Shown here: in pieces, positions 1 through 13,194 of the stretch
Layout of the letters: every line of letters starts with the position of its first letter
Position numbering within the stretch: the stretch's first letter is position 1
Assembly (NCBI RefSeq): GCF_018873765.1
Contig: NC_057922.1
Coordinates: 13,157,563-13,221,562 of the forward strand
Reading direction: 5' to 3'
DNA from: Telopea speciosissima
Taxonomy: Eukaryota > Streptophyta > Magnoliopsida > Proteales > Proteaceae
DNA length: 64,000 bases
Notes under the pieces: model-generated
The model's input: the letters and a program-made list of their open reading frames with translations, nothing else
Databases searched by the model: none
Told to the model about the DNA's origin: nothing
Made by a program: the position numbers and the translations under genes

Positions 1-70
1 GGTCCCCACTTGGAGATTCCTTTCCAAGCTGCCCACTTAAGGAATCCTCTCCAGAAAGATAAGTATATAC

Positions 71-3000
71 CTTGCTCTCAAACAAGTTAACCCAGGCCCT
101 TCCACTGAGGACATAACGGATTGCAAACTTGATGAAGTCGAGTGGGACATAGAAAATGACACTGTAAAGCCAGATCACTCCAGCCCAACCCCAGCCGCAA
201 CCCTTAATGAATGCAAAACCCCAGTTGGCGTAGACAGCTATCAGAGTTGCCACCTGAGAACATCAGATTGGTTTAGTATAAAGCAGATCAAAAACATCTT
301 TCCATTGCCAAGTTGTAAGATTGGATTTAGCCAACAGTTCCCACGAATAAGAAAAAGCTTATGAGAATGGCTCTTACCAGCTGAGCAACTATAAAAGCGC
401 TCACTAAGAGCAATCCAGGGCGTTCAACGTAGGACCAGCTACGAGAACGAGTGACAAAAATGAGGGCCTGGCTAATAATACTGACTTGTAGATACAAGGC
501 CGCCATCATTTCATCATTTTGATCACTTAATTTTCTAACACCGAATTTATCCTGCATTATCAAGAACAGTAAGAGATATAAGCTCTAAAGGAATACACAT
601 GGGAAAGAAATTGGTTCAGAAATCTGCAGACAAAGCAGAATTGAACTTCTTACCTCAAAGAAAGTTGTTCGGCTCATCAACCAGAAAAATAACACAGTCA
701 TCAATGCCAAGTACGTTCCAAGCACAACTCCAGTAGCAAATATTTCCTTCAATTTCCAACTGTCAGGCATTGGAGATGGTGTAACCCGATCCTTTGAGAT
801 TGTCATGATTGTACCTAACGATAAAATAGAAAAACCCATCAGCTTCACAATTAGAAAGATGAAAGATTGCTGAGCGACCAAGGAGACTGTTAAAGTATTT
901 TTCAAACTTTGCTTGATAAAATCTCACCATCATTAAGAATGGCAATGATCAAAACCATGAAGGGAGAGAAGTCAAACTTCCAGATCAAAGCAATAAGCAA
1001 GAAACCCAACTACACAAACAGAAGCAAGAGAAACAGTTCAATTAGTAACCAACCATAGAAATACCGACTCCGAAAACCATTGGTCTCAATTTAATAAACT
1101 TACCACAATACGAATAGTGATTGAAACTGCATAAATCTGCAAAGATTAAAAACAATTGAATCAGCCTCTGTTAGGTAAGAGAAATTGATGCATGGAAAAA
1201 GTAAAGAAGATGACAAAAACCAACTGTGTAGTTCTTCATCCTTTGGAAAATTGCTCTGCTTGTTAGCACAGCACTAATAATAACACTCAGCCCAGGTTCA
1301 GTTAGGACAATGTCAGAAGCACTTCTAGCAGCGTCAGTAGCATCAGCAACAGCAATACCAATATCTGCCTTTTTCAAAGCTGGGGCATCATTAACACCAT
1401 CTCCAGTCATACCACAAATATGCTTCTTCTCCTGCAACTTCTTCACAATTTCGTATTTGTGCTCTACAAAAAAAGGTTGAAGAGGTGTTGGAGCCAATTT
1501 TTATGATCAATCTGGAGAAAGAAAAGACCAACAGTCCCAGGTAGTAGGTATGCATTAAGGAACCAACCTGGAAATACCCCTGCAAAACCATCAGCTTTCT
1601 CAATCAACTCATCTATGGGAAGGGAGGCAATACTTTGATCCTTGTGGTCACCAAGCAGTGAAGAGGAAGGATACATGTTACTTCCCATTCCAAGCCTCCT
1701 CCCAGTCTCCTTTGCAATAGCAAGTTGATCGCCTGGAGATTGAAATAATAATATAATGAAAACCAGCCATGCCATGTATTAAGGGATTAAATGATAATTA
1801 CAGGAAAAGGAAGATCCAACTTACCAGTAATCATCTTAACATTCACACCAAGGTGAAGAGCCCTGCGGATAGTTTCTGCACTGTCATGCCTAGGAGGATC
1901 AAAGAGTGCCAACAAACCAACAAACTGCCATGGGCTCCCTGGACTCTCCTTGCTTTTCTCTGGCACTTCCTGTGAATAAATAACAACACAAAAACAATGA
2001 GGGGGTATTTCAATTCACTTGAAGAATATACATTCATGTCAAAACCACTTACCTGTCTGGCAACAGCCAATGATCGAAGCCCACGCTCAGCATATTTATC
2101 AATCACAGAATGAACCTTCTTCTTTAGGTCCTCCTTGGCGTTGCAAAGGGTCAATATCTGTTTTTGGAAATAAATAGACGAGTGAACTACAATTCAACCT
2201 TATTATAACCTCAGTGAACTACTATTCAACCTTATTATAGCTTCTCATCACTAATCAAAAGCTGACAAGAGGACAAAGTTACCTGCTCGGGGGCACCTTT
2301 GCTGGCCCGGTGCCAGTTGCCGTCTGAGTCAATGTAGGTCAAAGCAGTCCTCTTGTCTACAGGGTTGAACGGGAAGAAATGAATCTCCTTGATGCCTGCT
2401 CGAGCCTGCACCAAAATGCAAGATATGCCAGCATAAGAACTTGTCAATGACCATTCAATTGTAAACTAAGAAAGAGGTAAAAGAGGGGACAAACCATACC
2501 TCCTTAGGGTCTGCAAGGGTGTTAACAATGGCAGCATCAATTGCATCTTGATTTTCAGTCCTCGATGCCCTAGCTGCCAACAATATCACATGATCCTTCT
2601 CCACACCCTTTGTGAACACCTCAATGAGATTTTTGTCAACAGATAACTTGTTCAAGGTCAGGGTACCAGTCTTGTCACTGCACAGGACATCCATACCAGC
2701 CATCTCTTCAATGGCAGTCATTCTCTTGGTAATGGCACCCTGTTGAGAAAGCCTGTGCGACCCAATAGCCATGGTCACTGACAATACAGTGGGCATAGCA
2801 ATGGGGATACCACCAATCAAAAGAACCAGGAGGTTGTTAATTCCACTCCTGTATGGCCTACGCTGAATTGGATACATGACAATGATCTCGATGACTATAC
2901 CGACCGCAATCGAGACAATACAGAAGTTACCGATGGCAGTCAAAACCTTCTGGAAGTGACCAACTTGGTTGGTGCTGTCAACCAGATGGGCTGCCTTTCC

Positions 3001-5423
3001 AAAGAAGGTATGGACACCAGTGGCAATGACAACAGCTTCAATTTCTCCCTGTTTGCAAGTTGAACCAGAGAACACCTCATCGTATGGGTTCTTTGTGACA
3101 GGGAGGGATTCTCCGGTTAATGCAGATTGATCAACCTTCAAAGGATCACCTTCTAGGAGGCGAGCATCAGCGGGGATGATATCTCCCAATTTGACGCTGA
3201 TAATGTCTCCAGGAACCAGAATAGCAGCTTCTTGCTCACTCCATCGACCATCTCTAAGCACCTACAAGAAGGTCAACACAAAATTAACAAAAAGGAAATA
3301 TCTAAGGACTCACATGTTTCGGTCAATGTCTGTACCTTAGTTTTGGGGGCAAGGTTAGCCATCAAAGCTGCTGCAGCGTTACCGGCGTTGTTTTCCTCAA
3401 TGAAACTAATTGTGGAGTTGATGACCAGAAGGACAACAATACCCACGAAATCCTGCCAATCTGGGGGTTGGCCACCACCGTTTGCTAAAGCAATAGCCAT
3501 TATAGCTGCGGCTTCCATGACCCATGATAGAGGGTTCCACATAAACCCCAGAAACTTGAGGAACTTGCTCTCGTTTTTCTCTTCTAGCTTGTTGGGGCCG
3601 AATATCTGAAGCCTGTGGGCTCCGTCGTCGGACGTGAGACCCTCCCTCGAACATTTCAATGACTCAAACACTTCCTCAATCGGAACTTTTTCCTGAAGAA
3701 AGCCAATCTCAGTACACCTTACAGTAGAAGCATAAATCGAAAAGATTTCCACTTTCAAAAGGCCATTTAGCCCTTCCTAACAAGGGTATTATGCAGCTTT
3801 CTGTGAAATCTCAACATTCTATGATGCTAAGGGCCAACACAACTCTTCGCAGAAAACTTTTTCCGGTGATGGAAACGAGGCTCAAGCGATCAATCCCCCG
3901 GTCCTCACCGTAGTGGACTGTGCGTCCCAACCCCAACCCCCCCCCCCCCCCCCACCCCGCCCCACCCCATCCTCTCCAGCGTGCCAGTGCGTCCGGCCCG
4001 CATCGGACGGCTGGGAAGACTTTTTTTGTTTTGTTTTTTTATTGGGTAGGGGAACGGCAGACTCCCAACCATTTGTTCTGATGAAAAGCGCAGATAGAAT
4101 TGAGAAATTGCCAAAATATACATGATAAATCTTCAATATCAATAGTTAGCTACTTCCATGTAGCAGTAAATCGAGCGTGAAAACCGAGAAAAGGGTTGAA
4201 GGACCACGGATTCATGGAAGTAACCCCCCTCGAAACCGAATAATCCCAAAACAGTCAAACAGCAAAGAAAGCGTGGAGTCCAGGCTCCAGAGTCCGGGCC
4301 ATGGTTTTAGTATTTCGTACGGATTGGCCGGTTTACATCGATTCGGGCCGATATTCATTCCTGATTGAACCCGAACCGGTGGATCAAAACAGACCAAGGG
4401 TAAAATAATTATAAAAAAAAAAAAAAACCAACGGACAAATCCATCTGCTACGGCCTACGGCCAATCCGGATCGGTATTGCTGAATCAGGAAAGTCTTCCA
4501 AAACTCAAGAACGGGCTTCGAAAACTCATCTAGGGGAACCAACGATCTTCCAAACGATCGCTGAATAATAAAAATGGAAAGTCTTCCTAGTCACGTTCAA
4601 AGCGGTTTGAAATTTAAGCGACAAATCCTGCAGATTATTAGGTATAGCCGTCTAGGATAACCAGCGGTGAAAGCAGAAGTCTGCAGCTGATACAGGGACT
4701 GAAATAATAAAAAAATTATTTAATAATTGTTGACTAATTTATCAGTGTTTCTTGGTTTTCCAACTGATCAGAAGTAAATGGAAAGGAATCTTCTGTTTCC
4801 GATCTGACGCAATTTCGAATCACATGAACACGATTTAAATGGAAAGAAACAAGCAGATTATCACGCCTATAGGTAGCGAATATAAATCAGATCTTCTCAT
4901 GCTGTAGATTAAGAAAAAGGTAAGCGAATAAGAAAATAAAAGCTAATAAATCAAACTATACAACCGAATAATTTCGTTTAAACTTCCAAAGTGCAAGATT
5001 AAAATTTTTAAAAGACTTCAAAACGAAACAGAAAAAAGCTAAAACTACTAAAAACTCTCATACTTCTAAGTTCTAGGCAAACAAGCCGACACCAGGAAAA
5101 AACCTCAAAGCAAATCGGTTTCACTTCCGCTTTCGCATGTCAGTTTAAAACCCTCACAATTCCGATCTATCAAATACTAAAGAAACCAAAACAAAGATTA
5201 AATAAACAACAAACTCAACGAAATCTCGCTTTATACAGTAATTAACACAATCAAACTCTAGAAAACTCAAATCAGCTCCTGAAAATCTAATTCCACATCT
5301 CAGATCGCCAAAAAAACAAGAAGAAGAAAACCAAATTATGCATTGGAATTATTACACTAAGAAAGAGTTATTTACCAGATCAACATTCTCGTTCTTAATT
5401 TCCTCCAAGCTGATGCCCCCCAT
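71..5423 (-). CDS. Plasma-membrane H+-ATPase (P3A-type proton pump), 3' end beyond the window
   Basis: ATP-driven proton pump of the plant plasma membrane; it builds the proton gradient used for nutrient uptake and cell expansion. Thirteen exons join in frame with GT/AG borders: 5423-5376, 3692-3336, 3261-2500, 2405-2283, 2157-2053, 1969-1825, 1732-1568, 1463-1225, 1136-1104, 1009-928, 814-654, 551-378 and 253-71, giving 859 residues of a usual ~950. The start reads [16 protein letters not shown]. Visible landmarks: TGES (about 184-187), the phosphorylated Asp331 in CSDKTGTLT, and GDGVNDAP from about 589. The last ~90 residues, including the autoinhibitory C-terminus and 14-3-3 site, lie past the left edge. 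[11 protein letters not shown] and [11 protein letters not shown] resemble the AHA4/AHA11 (PMA4) subgroup; that placement is from memory of family sequences. No stop or frameshift was found. Confidence 0.96.
3693..5375 (-). other. First intron of the H+-ATPase gene (1.68 kb)
   Basis: Separates the 16-codon first exon from exon 2, with donor GTAAAT and acceptor TTCAG. Near its 3' end is a run of about 20 C (roughly 3939-3958) in a CCCCACCC-rich stretch, followed by a T-rich block. Around 4300-4380 there is a short piece resembling the dispersed 'TATCGG' repeat seen elsewhere in the window. No coding sequence was found inside. Confidence 0.8.
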
Positions 5424-5641
5424 CTTCGCCGGCGGCAGCAAAGGAACTCAACAGTCAAGAGACACACTCACACAAGAGAATCAGAACCACCAAAAAACTA
5501 AAAAAACCTAAATCGTTAAAAAAAGAGAAGAAGCTACGGCCATGGCCCGATGAGAATTGAGAAGCCTCTGTCTCCTTAAAAGAACGAAGCAAAGCATCAA
5601 TAGAAGAAGATGAATGAGAGGCTCATTCGGACCCTCTCTTT

Positions 5642-5647
5642 CTTATA
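5642..5647 (-). promoter_or_regulatory. Candidate TATA box of the H+-ATPase gene
   Basis: TATAAG on the minus strand, about 220 bp upstream of the start codon, followed downstream by a pyrimidine/purine-biased leader. The distance suits a transcript with a ~180-190 base 5' leader. Inferred from position and motif only. Confidence 0.35.
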
Positions 5648-6278
5648 CCTCGCCATCACAGGTAGGTGTCGTCGAAATTGACTACCCTTTGTGTGGGGTC
5701 CCACCTTAAGAGGCTTAGACCCAAAGAAGCCTGGCCTGAGGGGGTATCACAACGATACTTCCTCGGGTTTGCAAAAACCTTCTTCGCTTCTCCTACGCCG
5801 TCCAAAATGCGGTATAGAACAATTGGATCCATTCGCTCTGTCTCGCATCTTCTATTCCTAGCATAAACTAACCCTATTACCTAACATCCTTTTCATATTC
5901 CAATTGAATGGTGCGGGTCCCATTAACGTGGCATAAACTTTTCGTTCTTTCTCTTCTCTCCTCCATTTCGGGAGAAAAATAGAACCTATTACCCACACAA
6001 TCCCTATGCCACGACCATTGAGTGGGTCCCATATTCCCAAAATTAGATTCCAATCCACCGGTGGGTTTTTAGGGTAAATATAATATGAAGAAATTTTACA
6101 TCACTCTTCTATACTTACCTATATTTTACTCAAACTCCCTTACCCGACACTTATTTTCCTATTCCCCCTTTCTCTCCTAATAATTTAAAATTCCTAAAAT
6201 TACTTCTTATCCTAGCGTGCACACCCCTCTAGCAGCAACTCCCCCTCATAGCTCTCTTTCAATCTTTCATCAGCATTT
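5648..6278. other. Intergenic, upstream flank of the H+-ATPase gene
   Basis: AT-rich flank that should hold the upstream promoter of the minus-strand pump gene. No other gene was recognised. Confidence 0.5.
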
Positions 6279-6286
6279 CTCACATG

Positions 6287-6564
6287 TAGGGATGTAAATG
6301 AATGGTCGAAATCTGTTTTCGTATTCACGTCCGTATTCGTTTAATATTATCCGAATCCGTTCAAAAGTTAAACGGATACGGCTATGAATAGACTATAGCT
6401 ATCTAAAAAACTATATTTACATGTAAATGGATAAATTATCCGATCCGTATTTATGTCCATATCCGTTTAATACTATCTGAATCCGTTCGAAAGCTAATCA
6501 AATGCGTATGCGAATATAGCACTATCCGAGCAGATTAGCCCAATCCGATCCATTTACATCCCTA
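6287..6564. mobile_element. hAT-like MITE, 278 bp
   Basis: Both ends carry the inverted repeat TAGGGATGTAAATG / CATTTACATCCCTA. The flanks form an 8-bp target duplication with one mismatch: CTCACATG at 6279-6286 and GTCACATG at 6565-6572. TAGGG ends with 8-bp duplications are typical of hAT-derived MITEs. The interior is built from degenerate 'CGGATACGG/ATCCGAATCCG' words and has no coding capacity. Confidence 0.8.
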
Positions 6565-6572
6565 GTCACATG

Positions 6573-8284
6573 CAATCGGATTTAGGGAGGAGACGGATAA
6601 TTTAGGTATTTTGATATTTTAAAGAAATAAAATAAAATTTAACTTTTTAGGGGAATCCGAAAAGAAATTTGAGGTAGGAGAGTTTATGTAACATAGGTCT
6701 AATATGGGGTTGAGAGAAATTTCCCTTTATAATATTTGTTTTCCTGCAGTTTCGTCTCATTGGGATTTGTTTTTAGAGGGTAGGGATTATGGCCCACGAG
6801 GATAGTCGTCTAATCCCTAGAAGTGTAAACAATTAGTTACTATCACCAAAAAGTAAACAATTAGTTATTGAAGAAAGAGGGCAATAATTGTGGTTTGTGG
6901 CTCTGATGGCCCGCCCTTAAAGCTCTCTCTTTGGGAGAAGTGACTTCTAGTTCAATTTCAAGGAGTTAGCTTCAATAACTCAAACTGTTTGGTATGATTT
7001 TTGCACCAATTGAAATTAAGTAGGAATACGACTCTTGAAAAATTTCTATTAAAATTGATTTCAATATATCTCTCTATCTCTCTCTTTCGTTTGGCTTTGT
7101 ATGGACAAAACATCGCTTTTAGGTTATATTTCATAACCCTAAAAATTATTATTATTTTTGAGTTTATGTCAAAATATGACTCTAACAAACTTGAGATTTT
7201 AAAGGTTCTGTTCGACACCTTTAACAAGTCCATTCAATAGAGGAGAATTTTGATCGACATCCTCTTTGTGGTAATTTGGGGTATTTCAATGTCCATATAA
7301 CTTTCGATGTCAAACGTAACATTTTTACCGCTTTGGATGGTTCACTTTTAAACCAGGCTAAGTCCATATAGAATTGGGTTGGGTGAGGCCATCCAGGTTG
7401 ATTTTGGAACATTCAGATGCTCATATCTTAAGCTTCATATATTCAAATTAGATGATTCAAAAGTCAATTTTTTTTGTATTTTGTATATTTTGACTTTGTG
7501 TGAAAATCGAGTATAGTTCTGATCAGGAACTACTCTAGTGTGGGTCACACTAAAAATGAGATTTTCTCCCCATGAAGGGGCAAATGAACTCATTTCCATA
7601 ACAATTTCGGATACGACAAAATAATCCATCATTTGGATACTAGCAAAATTTTGAGATGACTAACAATTTTTTTTTCTAATATTTCAGCCATTTTACATGG
7701 ATAGGTTGTAAATGTGTCAGGGAGTATGGGAAACACTCCTAAATCCATAGAGAAAAGATCAATACGTCTCAAGGGAACTCATCATCGTCAGAACAATCTT
7801 CAGGGGAGAGAATATGAGATATATACAGGGACAAATGAGCTCATTTTATACCAAACTTGGATATAACAAAATAACACATTGCTCGGAGATACTCAGCATC
7901 GTCAAAGCAACCTCTAAGTGACGAAATGAGGTGACTACACTGACATTGTCATATTTTGATGTGAGCTTGAAAAAACACCACAATTTGTAGTGAGATGTAA
8001 AAACTAGTATAAGGGTTTGATTGCTACCTAGGAAAGCAATTTATAGGAGAAATAAAAATAAAAAATAAAAAAACTCATGAAGCCTTGGTAGTAGACGTAG
8101 GGTGTTGCTTAAACTACTTTAAAATCTTTGTGCATTCTTTTTTGCTTCATTCTTTCCCCTTATATTCTTGAGCGTGGGTGGATGTTCAGAAACACTGTCT
8201 ATATTGTGTATTTTTTTAACATTTGAGTCTTTTTCTTCAATATTTTTTGAATCCCAATTCACCCCTCTTAGGAGATCTTTCAAT
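6573..8284. other. Gene-free AT-rich stretch
   Basis: Short open frames only, none resembling a known family. The segment around 7690-7990 repeats phrases such as 'caaatgagctcatt' and 'aacaaaataa' and may be an old degraded repeat. Confidence 0.45.
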
Positions 8285-8412
8285 CCTAACATTGATGGTA
8301 TTATTTTTGTGGATGATACAAAAATATAGATAAATGCCAAGTTAAAATTATGGAGATTAATTTTATATCAAAAGGTTTTAAGATGAGTAGAACAAAAACA
8401 GAGTATATGATG
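8285..8412 (+). mobile_element. RTE-like LINE fragment, 5' part (split)
   Basis: Encodes, across one frameshift, reverse-transcriptase remnants: VDDT, then residues like INAKLKLWR and SKGFKMSRTKTEYMMC, a combination common in plant non-LTR retrotransposons. The frame stops abruptly at 8412 and resumes at 10918, so this fragment and the one at 10918-11575 were one element before the LTR at 8413-10917 inserted. The element lacks its 5' two thirds. Confidence 0.75.
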
Positions 8413-10917
8413 TGTCACACCCCTATCCCAACAAGGGATAGAATACAATATCAGGGTATGATTGGGGTGACACGCGTCATCCCACCTCACCGCCAGGATC
8501 TCGATGCGGCCAACTCACGTCATAAACCAATATTACAATACAATAATATCGAGTGCGAAAGATAAAGGAATATTACATTTCCAACGATCATAAAATAAGC
8601 GGAAGCGTTCTGATGAGTTACCTCATGTTCACACGGCTAAGTGATACATAAATAGTTTGGATAGATATCCCGAATGACCATAGCATAACTACCCCAAAAC
8701 AAGTATAATAATAAATATTTATACAAGGCACTTGGCCCCAAAAAAAAAAAGAAGGGAACAAGTCCCAAGTATCAATACGCGAGGCACAATCATCATGGGC
8801 AACCATCGCCATGATCCTCGATCCACGTCTCTGGCTCCACAAGAATCATCCGCATCAAAATCTAAAAAGAATGTGTACACGGGGTTAGCTCCACCGAGCT
8901 AGTGAGAGAGAAAAGGGGATGCACAATCACACAATCACAAATAGTCCATGGTGCATGCTATTATTAATTTATTTACCACCTAACACACAATGCTAAGTCA
9001 ATGGGTATATGCTCGCAATAACTCGGGAAGACATTGTGGATCCTTCCATTCTCACCACAATGCAACCTCAATTATTACTATGGAGCCCGCGCCGGTCGTA
9101 GTCATCACCACCCGAGGCGGAGACCCGATAACCATTACTACCCTGGCCTGGCCTCTCTAACTCTCCACAGCGGCAGTGCTCGCTACCCAACACCTAAACC
9201 CCTGTTGGTAAGGGTCGTAGCATAGGGAACCGAGCCTAACCACGGATATACTACATGAATCCTATCGTGTTGAGAGGTACATCCGGGTGTGTCAACGTCC
9301 CATTCCATCTAACACCGGTACCAAGACAACACGGCGCATACTGACAAGAATGAGATGCAATATACAATTCCACGCATTGAGGGTTCCGGTGCGAGTAATT
9401 CCGACCGTAACCCAACACAAATCCATATCATCCAAATCATCATCATCGAATAAGAATAAATGCAAATATGCAATCATGCTTGAATGATAATGTCACAATA
9501 TAATTCATAAATGCATGAATAAGCAATAGTAAACAAGCTCAAGCAGTCACCCAAACCCACTCACCAATTACTTCAAATGGAGTTTGTATAAGCGCAACGA
9601 TTCCGCTCAAAATCACCCCATTGCACATATGTTGGCGCCTATGGAAGTGAATAAGAGTGTGAGAGAGTGTAGGGGAGGCCTCATAGAGAAACCCCACCAT
9701 TTACATAAGTTATAAGCCTTAAAAGCGCATCGGAGGCAACGTCGGACTCGAGCTCGCCTCCGACCTTGCCTCCGACCTTCCTGCAGCTCGGGACACATCG
9801 GGAGGCAAACATCGGACTCAGCATCTTGCCTCCGATGCAACCCAAGTGTGATTTCAAGGTCTTTAAAAGCCCGGGGTTGTCCCATTTGGTTCTCTAAGCC
9901 TCAAGGGACAAGGGAGGGGTGTCTTGGAGTCTATTTGGGTCTTAGAAACACCCAACATCCAAAGATTTAAGGGGGTTTAAAGGATCAAAAGCTCAAAAAT
10001 CCAGATTTGGGGTTTTCTTTGGTGGTTGAAGCTTTAGAATCAAATAGATTCAGCAAGAGGTCAAATAGAGGTCTTTATAGGATTGTAATGAAAATGGGAT
10101 AGCATCCTACAAGGGAAACTACGCATGGTTCGAGCTAACCCTTTGGGTTTCAAAAAGGAAAACCCCATCTTGGGGCTGCTACCAACGAACCACCCAAGCT
10201 CAAGCGAGCAAGGGAGAAAGAGAGAAAAGGGGGAAAGGGGCACTTGGCTTACATGTCCGAGATACACAAGATGTGTCCTCTTTAAAGCTCCAAACCAGAG
10301 CCATTTCCTTCTTCTTCTTCCCTTCCTTCTCCTTCTTCTCCTCCTTGCCGCCTCCTCTCTTCAAAGCTCTCCTCCCCTTTCACGATTAGGTTAGGAAAGA
10401 GAAAGAAAAAGAAAGACTAAGGAATAGTCTTACCCCTCTCTCTCATATAGAAAATCACTTTTAATGGCTCTGTTTGGATAAGGCCTCATAAGTGTAGGCT
10501 AGGGTCTGTTTGGATAGGGTCAAACATGGCAGGACACCAATAGTACCTTAGCCACGGTCTCACCCACAAGGGTCCTTGTCGCAGACATTGGATGCGTGGT
10601 CGGAGGCAACCGAGTAACCTTGCCTCCGATGCGAGTAGGAAGGTGGTTCCCACCATAAGAGGTCGGGCCTTTGGACCACACTTCGAGGGCTTTGAGAGGG
10701 CGTAAGCACACAACAAATTTGGTCAACTACTTACCCCCGACATGTCAAGGTGCAACCTCCGTGGTCCCGACTAGTTTCCACGGGCAACCTCGTACTATGG
10801 TCAATATAGTGGTTTGACCACCGGTGAGAACAACTCACCGGCATACGTGGCAGTGATAACTACACGTAACAGGGAAGAATTAATAATTAATTATACTCCC
10901 GGGGTGCGGGTATAACA
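8413..10917 (+). mobile_element. Solo LTR of an LTR retrotransposon, 2.5 kb
   Basis: Begins TGTCACACCCC and ends GGGTATAACA, with the standard TG...CA boundaries, and is flanked by the identical 5-bp duplication TGATG (8408-8412 and 10918-10922). Removing it restores the reading frame of the interrupted LINE (ATGATG|TGTAAT). No gag-pol sequence, primer-binding site or internal LTR pair was seen inside, so it looks like a solo LTR from unequal recombination. It is GC-richer than its surroundings and repeats GGAGGCAA/GCCTCCGA words near 9730-9840 and 10590-10630. The motif 'AGCTCCACCGAGCTAGTGAG' near 8888 is familiar from plant gypsy LTRs; family not assigned. Confidence 0.85.
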
Positions 10918-11575
10918 TGATGTGTAATTTTAGTAACAATAGGATTGAAAATATGAAAATTGATGATTGGGAATTACCGCAACATGAAAAGTTTAGGTTC
11001 AATCATAAATAAAAAAAAGAAAAATAGAAGATGATGTTGCACAAAGAATTAAAATAGGATGAATGAAGTAGAAGGGTGCGTCCAGAGTGTTGTGCAATTT
11101 ACGTATTCCTTTAATACTCAAAGGAAATTTTTAAAGGACAGCAGTAATGATATATGGAGTTGATTGTTGGGTTGTGAATAGAAAATATATACATAAACTT
11201 AGTGTAACTAAAAAGAAGAAGTTAAGATGGTTGAATGCTAAAACTGTAAAAGATAAAATAAGGAATGAACTAATTAGAGCTAATTTAGGAATAACTCTGA
11301 TACATGACAAGTTGCGAGAAACTCATATGGGATGGCATAGATGTGCAACAAAGGCCTTTGGATGCTTCAATGTGGAAGAGTGATTTGATTTAGATTGAAT
11401 GAGTTAAAACAGGCAGAGGTAGTCCTAGAATGATTGTAGCATAAATGGTGAGGAAAGACGTGCATGGCTCAAGACTAGTAACTAGTATGGCTTTGAATAG
11501 AGTTGATTGGAGGAAAGGGATCTATGTAGCCGACCCCATTTGGTTGGGACAAGGCTGAGTTGAGTTTATTATTTG
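10918..11575 (+). mobile_element. RTE-like LINE fragment, 3' part
   Basis: Continues the LINE interrupted at 8412. The C-terminal reverse-transcriptase region is readable at 11147-11380 with YGVDCW, KLRWLNAKT, KDKIRNELIRANLGIT and DKLRETHMGWH. The 3' end near 11520-11570 matches the usual tail of this family, GGATCTATGTAGCCGACCCC followed by GGTTGGGACAAGGCTGAGTTGAG. Stops and frameshifts show it is dead. Confidence 0.8.
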
Positions 11576-11920
11576 TATACTAATATATGTTTTGTAACCT
11601 AATCTAGGTGTTTGATTCTCTTTCTCTCCTAAGATAAGGATTCCTTTGAGGCCAAATCATTGTTCTCACAACAATCCCGTATGGGAAAATACGTTTAGCC
11701 TAAGAAACACCAATGGACAAAAAACAAAATAAAACTCATGAAAATATAGTGCTCTAATACAGGGGGACGGATGAACATTTTCAAATAAGAGGGGGTGACT
11801 TGAGTATCACTCCATTTTCAGGGAGTGTCACTTACTAGACAAGGTTATTATAGAAATTTTAATTTTTCCAAAACAAAATACTCATATTTAATATTATTTA
11901 TATTCAACTGTATTATTACA
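11576..11920. other. Gene-free AT-rich stretch
   Basis: Nothing recognised apart from A/T-rich low complexity. Confidence 0.4.
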
Positions 11921-12211
11921 AAGGGAAGATCTTGTTCTAATTAAGGTTAGTGAAATTTGAAAAAAATCATAACCATACTTTTTGACCATTTGACTATAAC
12001 ACACTCTTTTTTTTCAATAAGGGTAGCTCTTGACATTTCACATGCCTACTTAAAAAATGTGCAACTTTTAATAATGATATATAATGACAAATTAATTTTT
12101 AAAAACTTTTTTAATTACACATTAAGTAATTTTTTGGAATAAGACAAAGGGGCAATTAATAGAAGATTACAACTTCGCACTTCACCATTTTGGTGACAAC
12201 AAGATGCACCC
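11921..12211. mobile_element. MITE, copy 1 of a two-copy family
   Basis: Left end GGGAAGATCTTGTTCT and the reverse complement of the right end GGGTGCATCTTGTTGT form imperfect inverted repeats. The same ends and a similar AT-rich interior recur at 58440-58724. No coding capacity. Target duplication not clear. Confidence 0.5.
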
Positions 12212-13194
12212 TATTATGAAATAAATATGCAGCTTTATAAAACTATCTATGATATAAAATCACAAAGCAAACCTTGTTCATTGACTGATAGTTGGAATCG
12301 ATAACAGATTGGTAGGTTTTAATTAATGTTGGATTTGTTATCAAGGTACAAATTAAGTACCAAATCTCCAAATAGTAATAGAAATGAATACTCGATCAAG
12401 ATTTTTTTATTGTTTAATAATATTCCTTATTAGCAGAGGGTTCCTTACACTGCCCGAGTGCAATTTCGGACGTATGAGGGAACTCTCTTTGAAATCTGAC
12501 AATAGGAGGGGCATTAATGACATATCATCCTCTCATATGAACAGTGATATGTGAAATGGTGTGCAATTTCATTTTTGAGCCAGAGATTGTGCAAATCTTT
12601 TTTCCATTTTTCATTTCTCACGTTGGCCACCTTATTCTTGAACAAAGAAATTAACAAAGAATGTTGAATACATTTCAAAATCTTTTTGGATTTTGAATAG
12701 GAAAAAAAAAAACAATTCCTCTTCACGGCAACTTTTAATTTAATAAAAAGTCTTCCATCCCCACGTAGGAGAGAATAACAAAGATAACTACTTCTGTAGG
12801 GATTATTTTCACACCCATCTTTTAATATTCAAAGATTATGTCGCGCATGTCACTAAGGATAAGGAAATTAAGGGCATCGCTCTCCCTTACATCATTACTT
12901 CCAACAAAACTATAAGAAAATAATTAACAACAAAAGAGTAAAGACATTACAAATGTATGGAATTCATGCATGTTAACACTTTACAAGACTCAAAATTGAA
13001 AGCTTTCCATTTTTTTCTTTCTCTTGATCAATCATCTTTTGAGTGGTTGCAAGATTAGGCAATTCATGATCTCACATGTTAATCCAACCAAATGATTTTT
13101 ATAATCCCCTCCTAAAGATAGGCATTTATCACATTGACTTGTATAAATTCAAATGTTGCCTCATGACAAGGAAATGTAATTTTTTTGTCAAAGA
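12212..13194. other. Gene-free AT-rich stretch
   Basis: No gene, RNA gene or bounded repeat recognised. Confidence 0.4.

Noticed and set aside
3905-4142. Overlapping Gly/Pro-rich frames in H+-ATPase intron 1
   Set aside because: Produced by the poly-C tract, on both strands, within an intron.
10125-10394. Frame with poly-Leu stretch inside the solo LTR
   Set aside because: Simple CTT repeats create it; it lies in LTR sequence.
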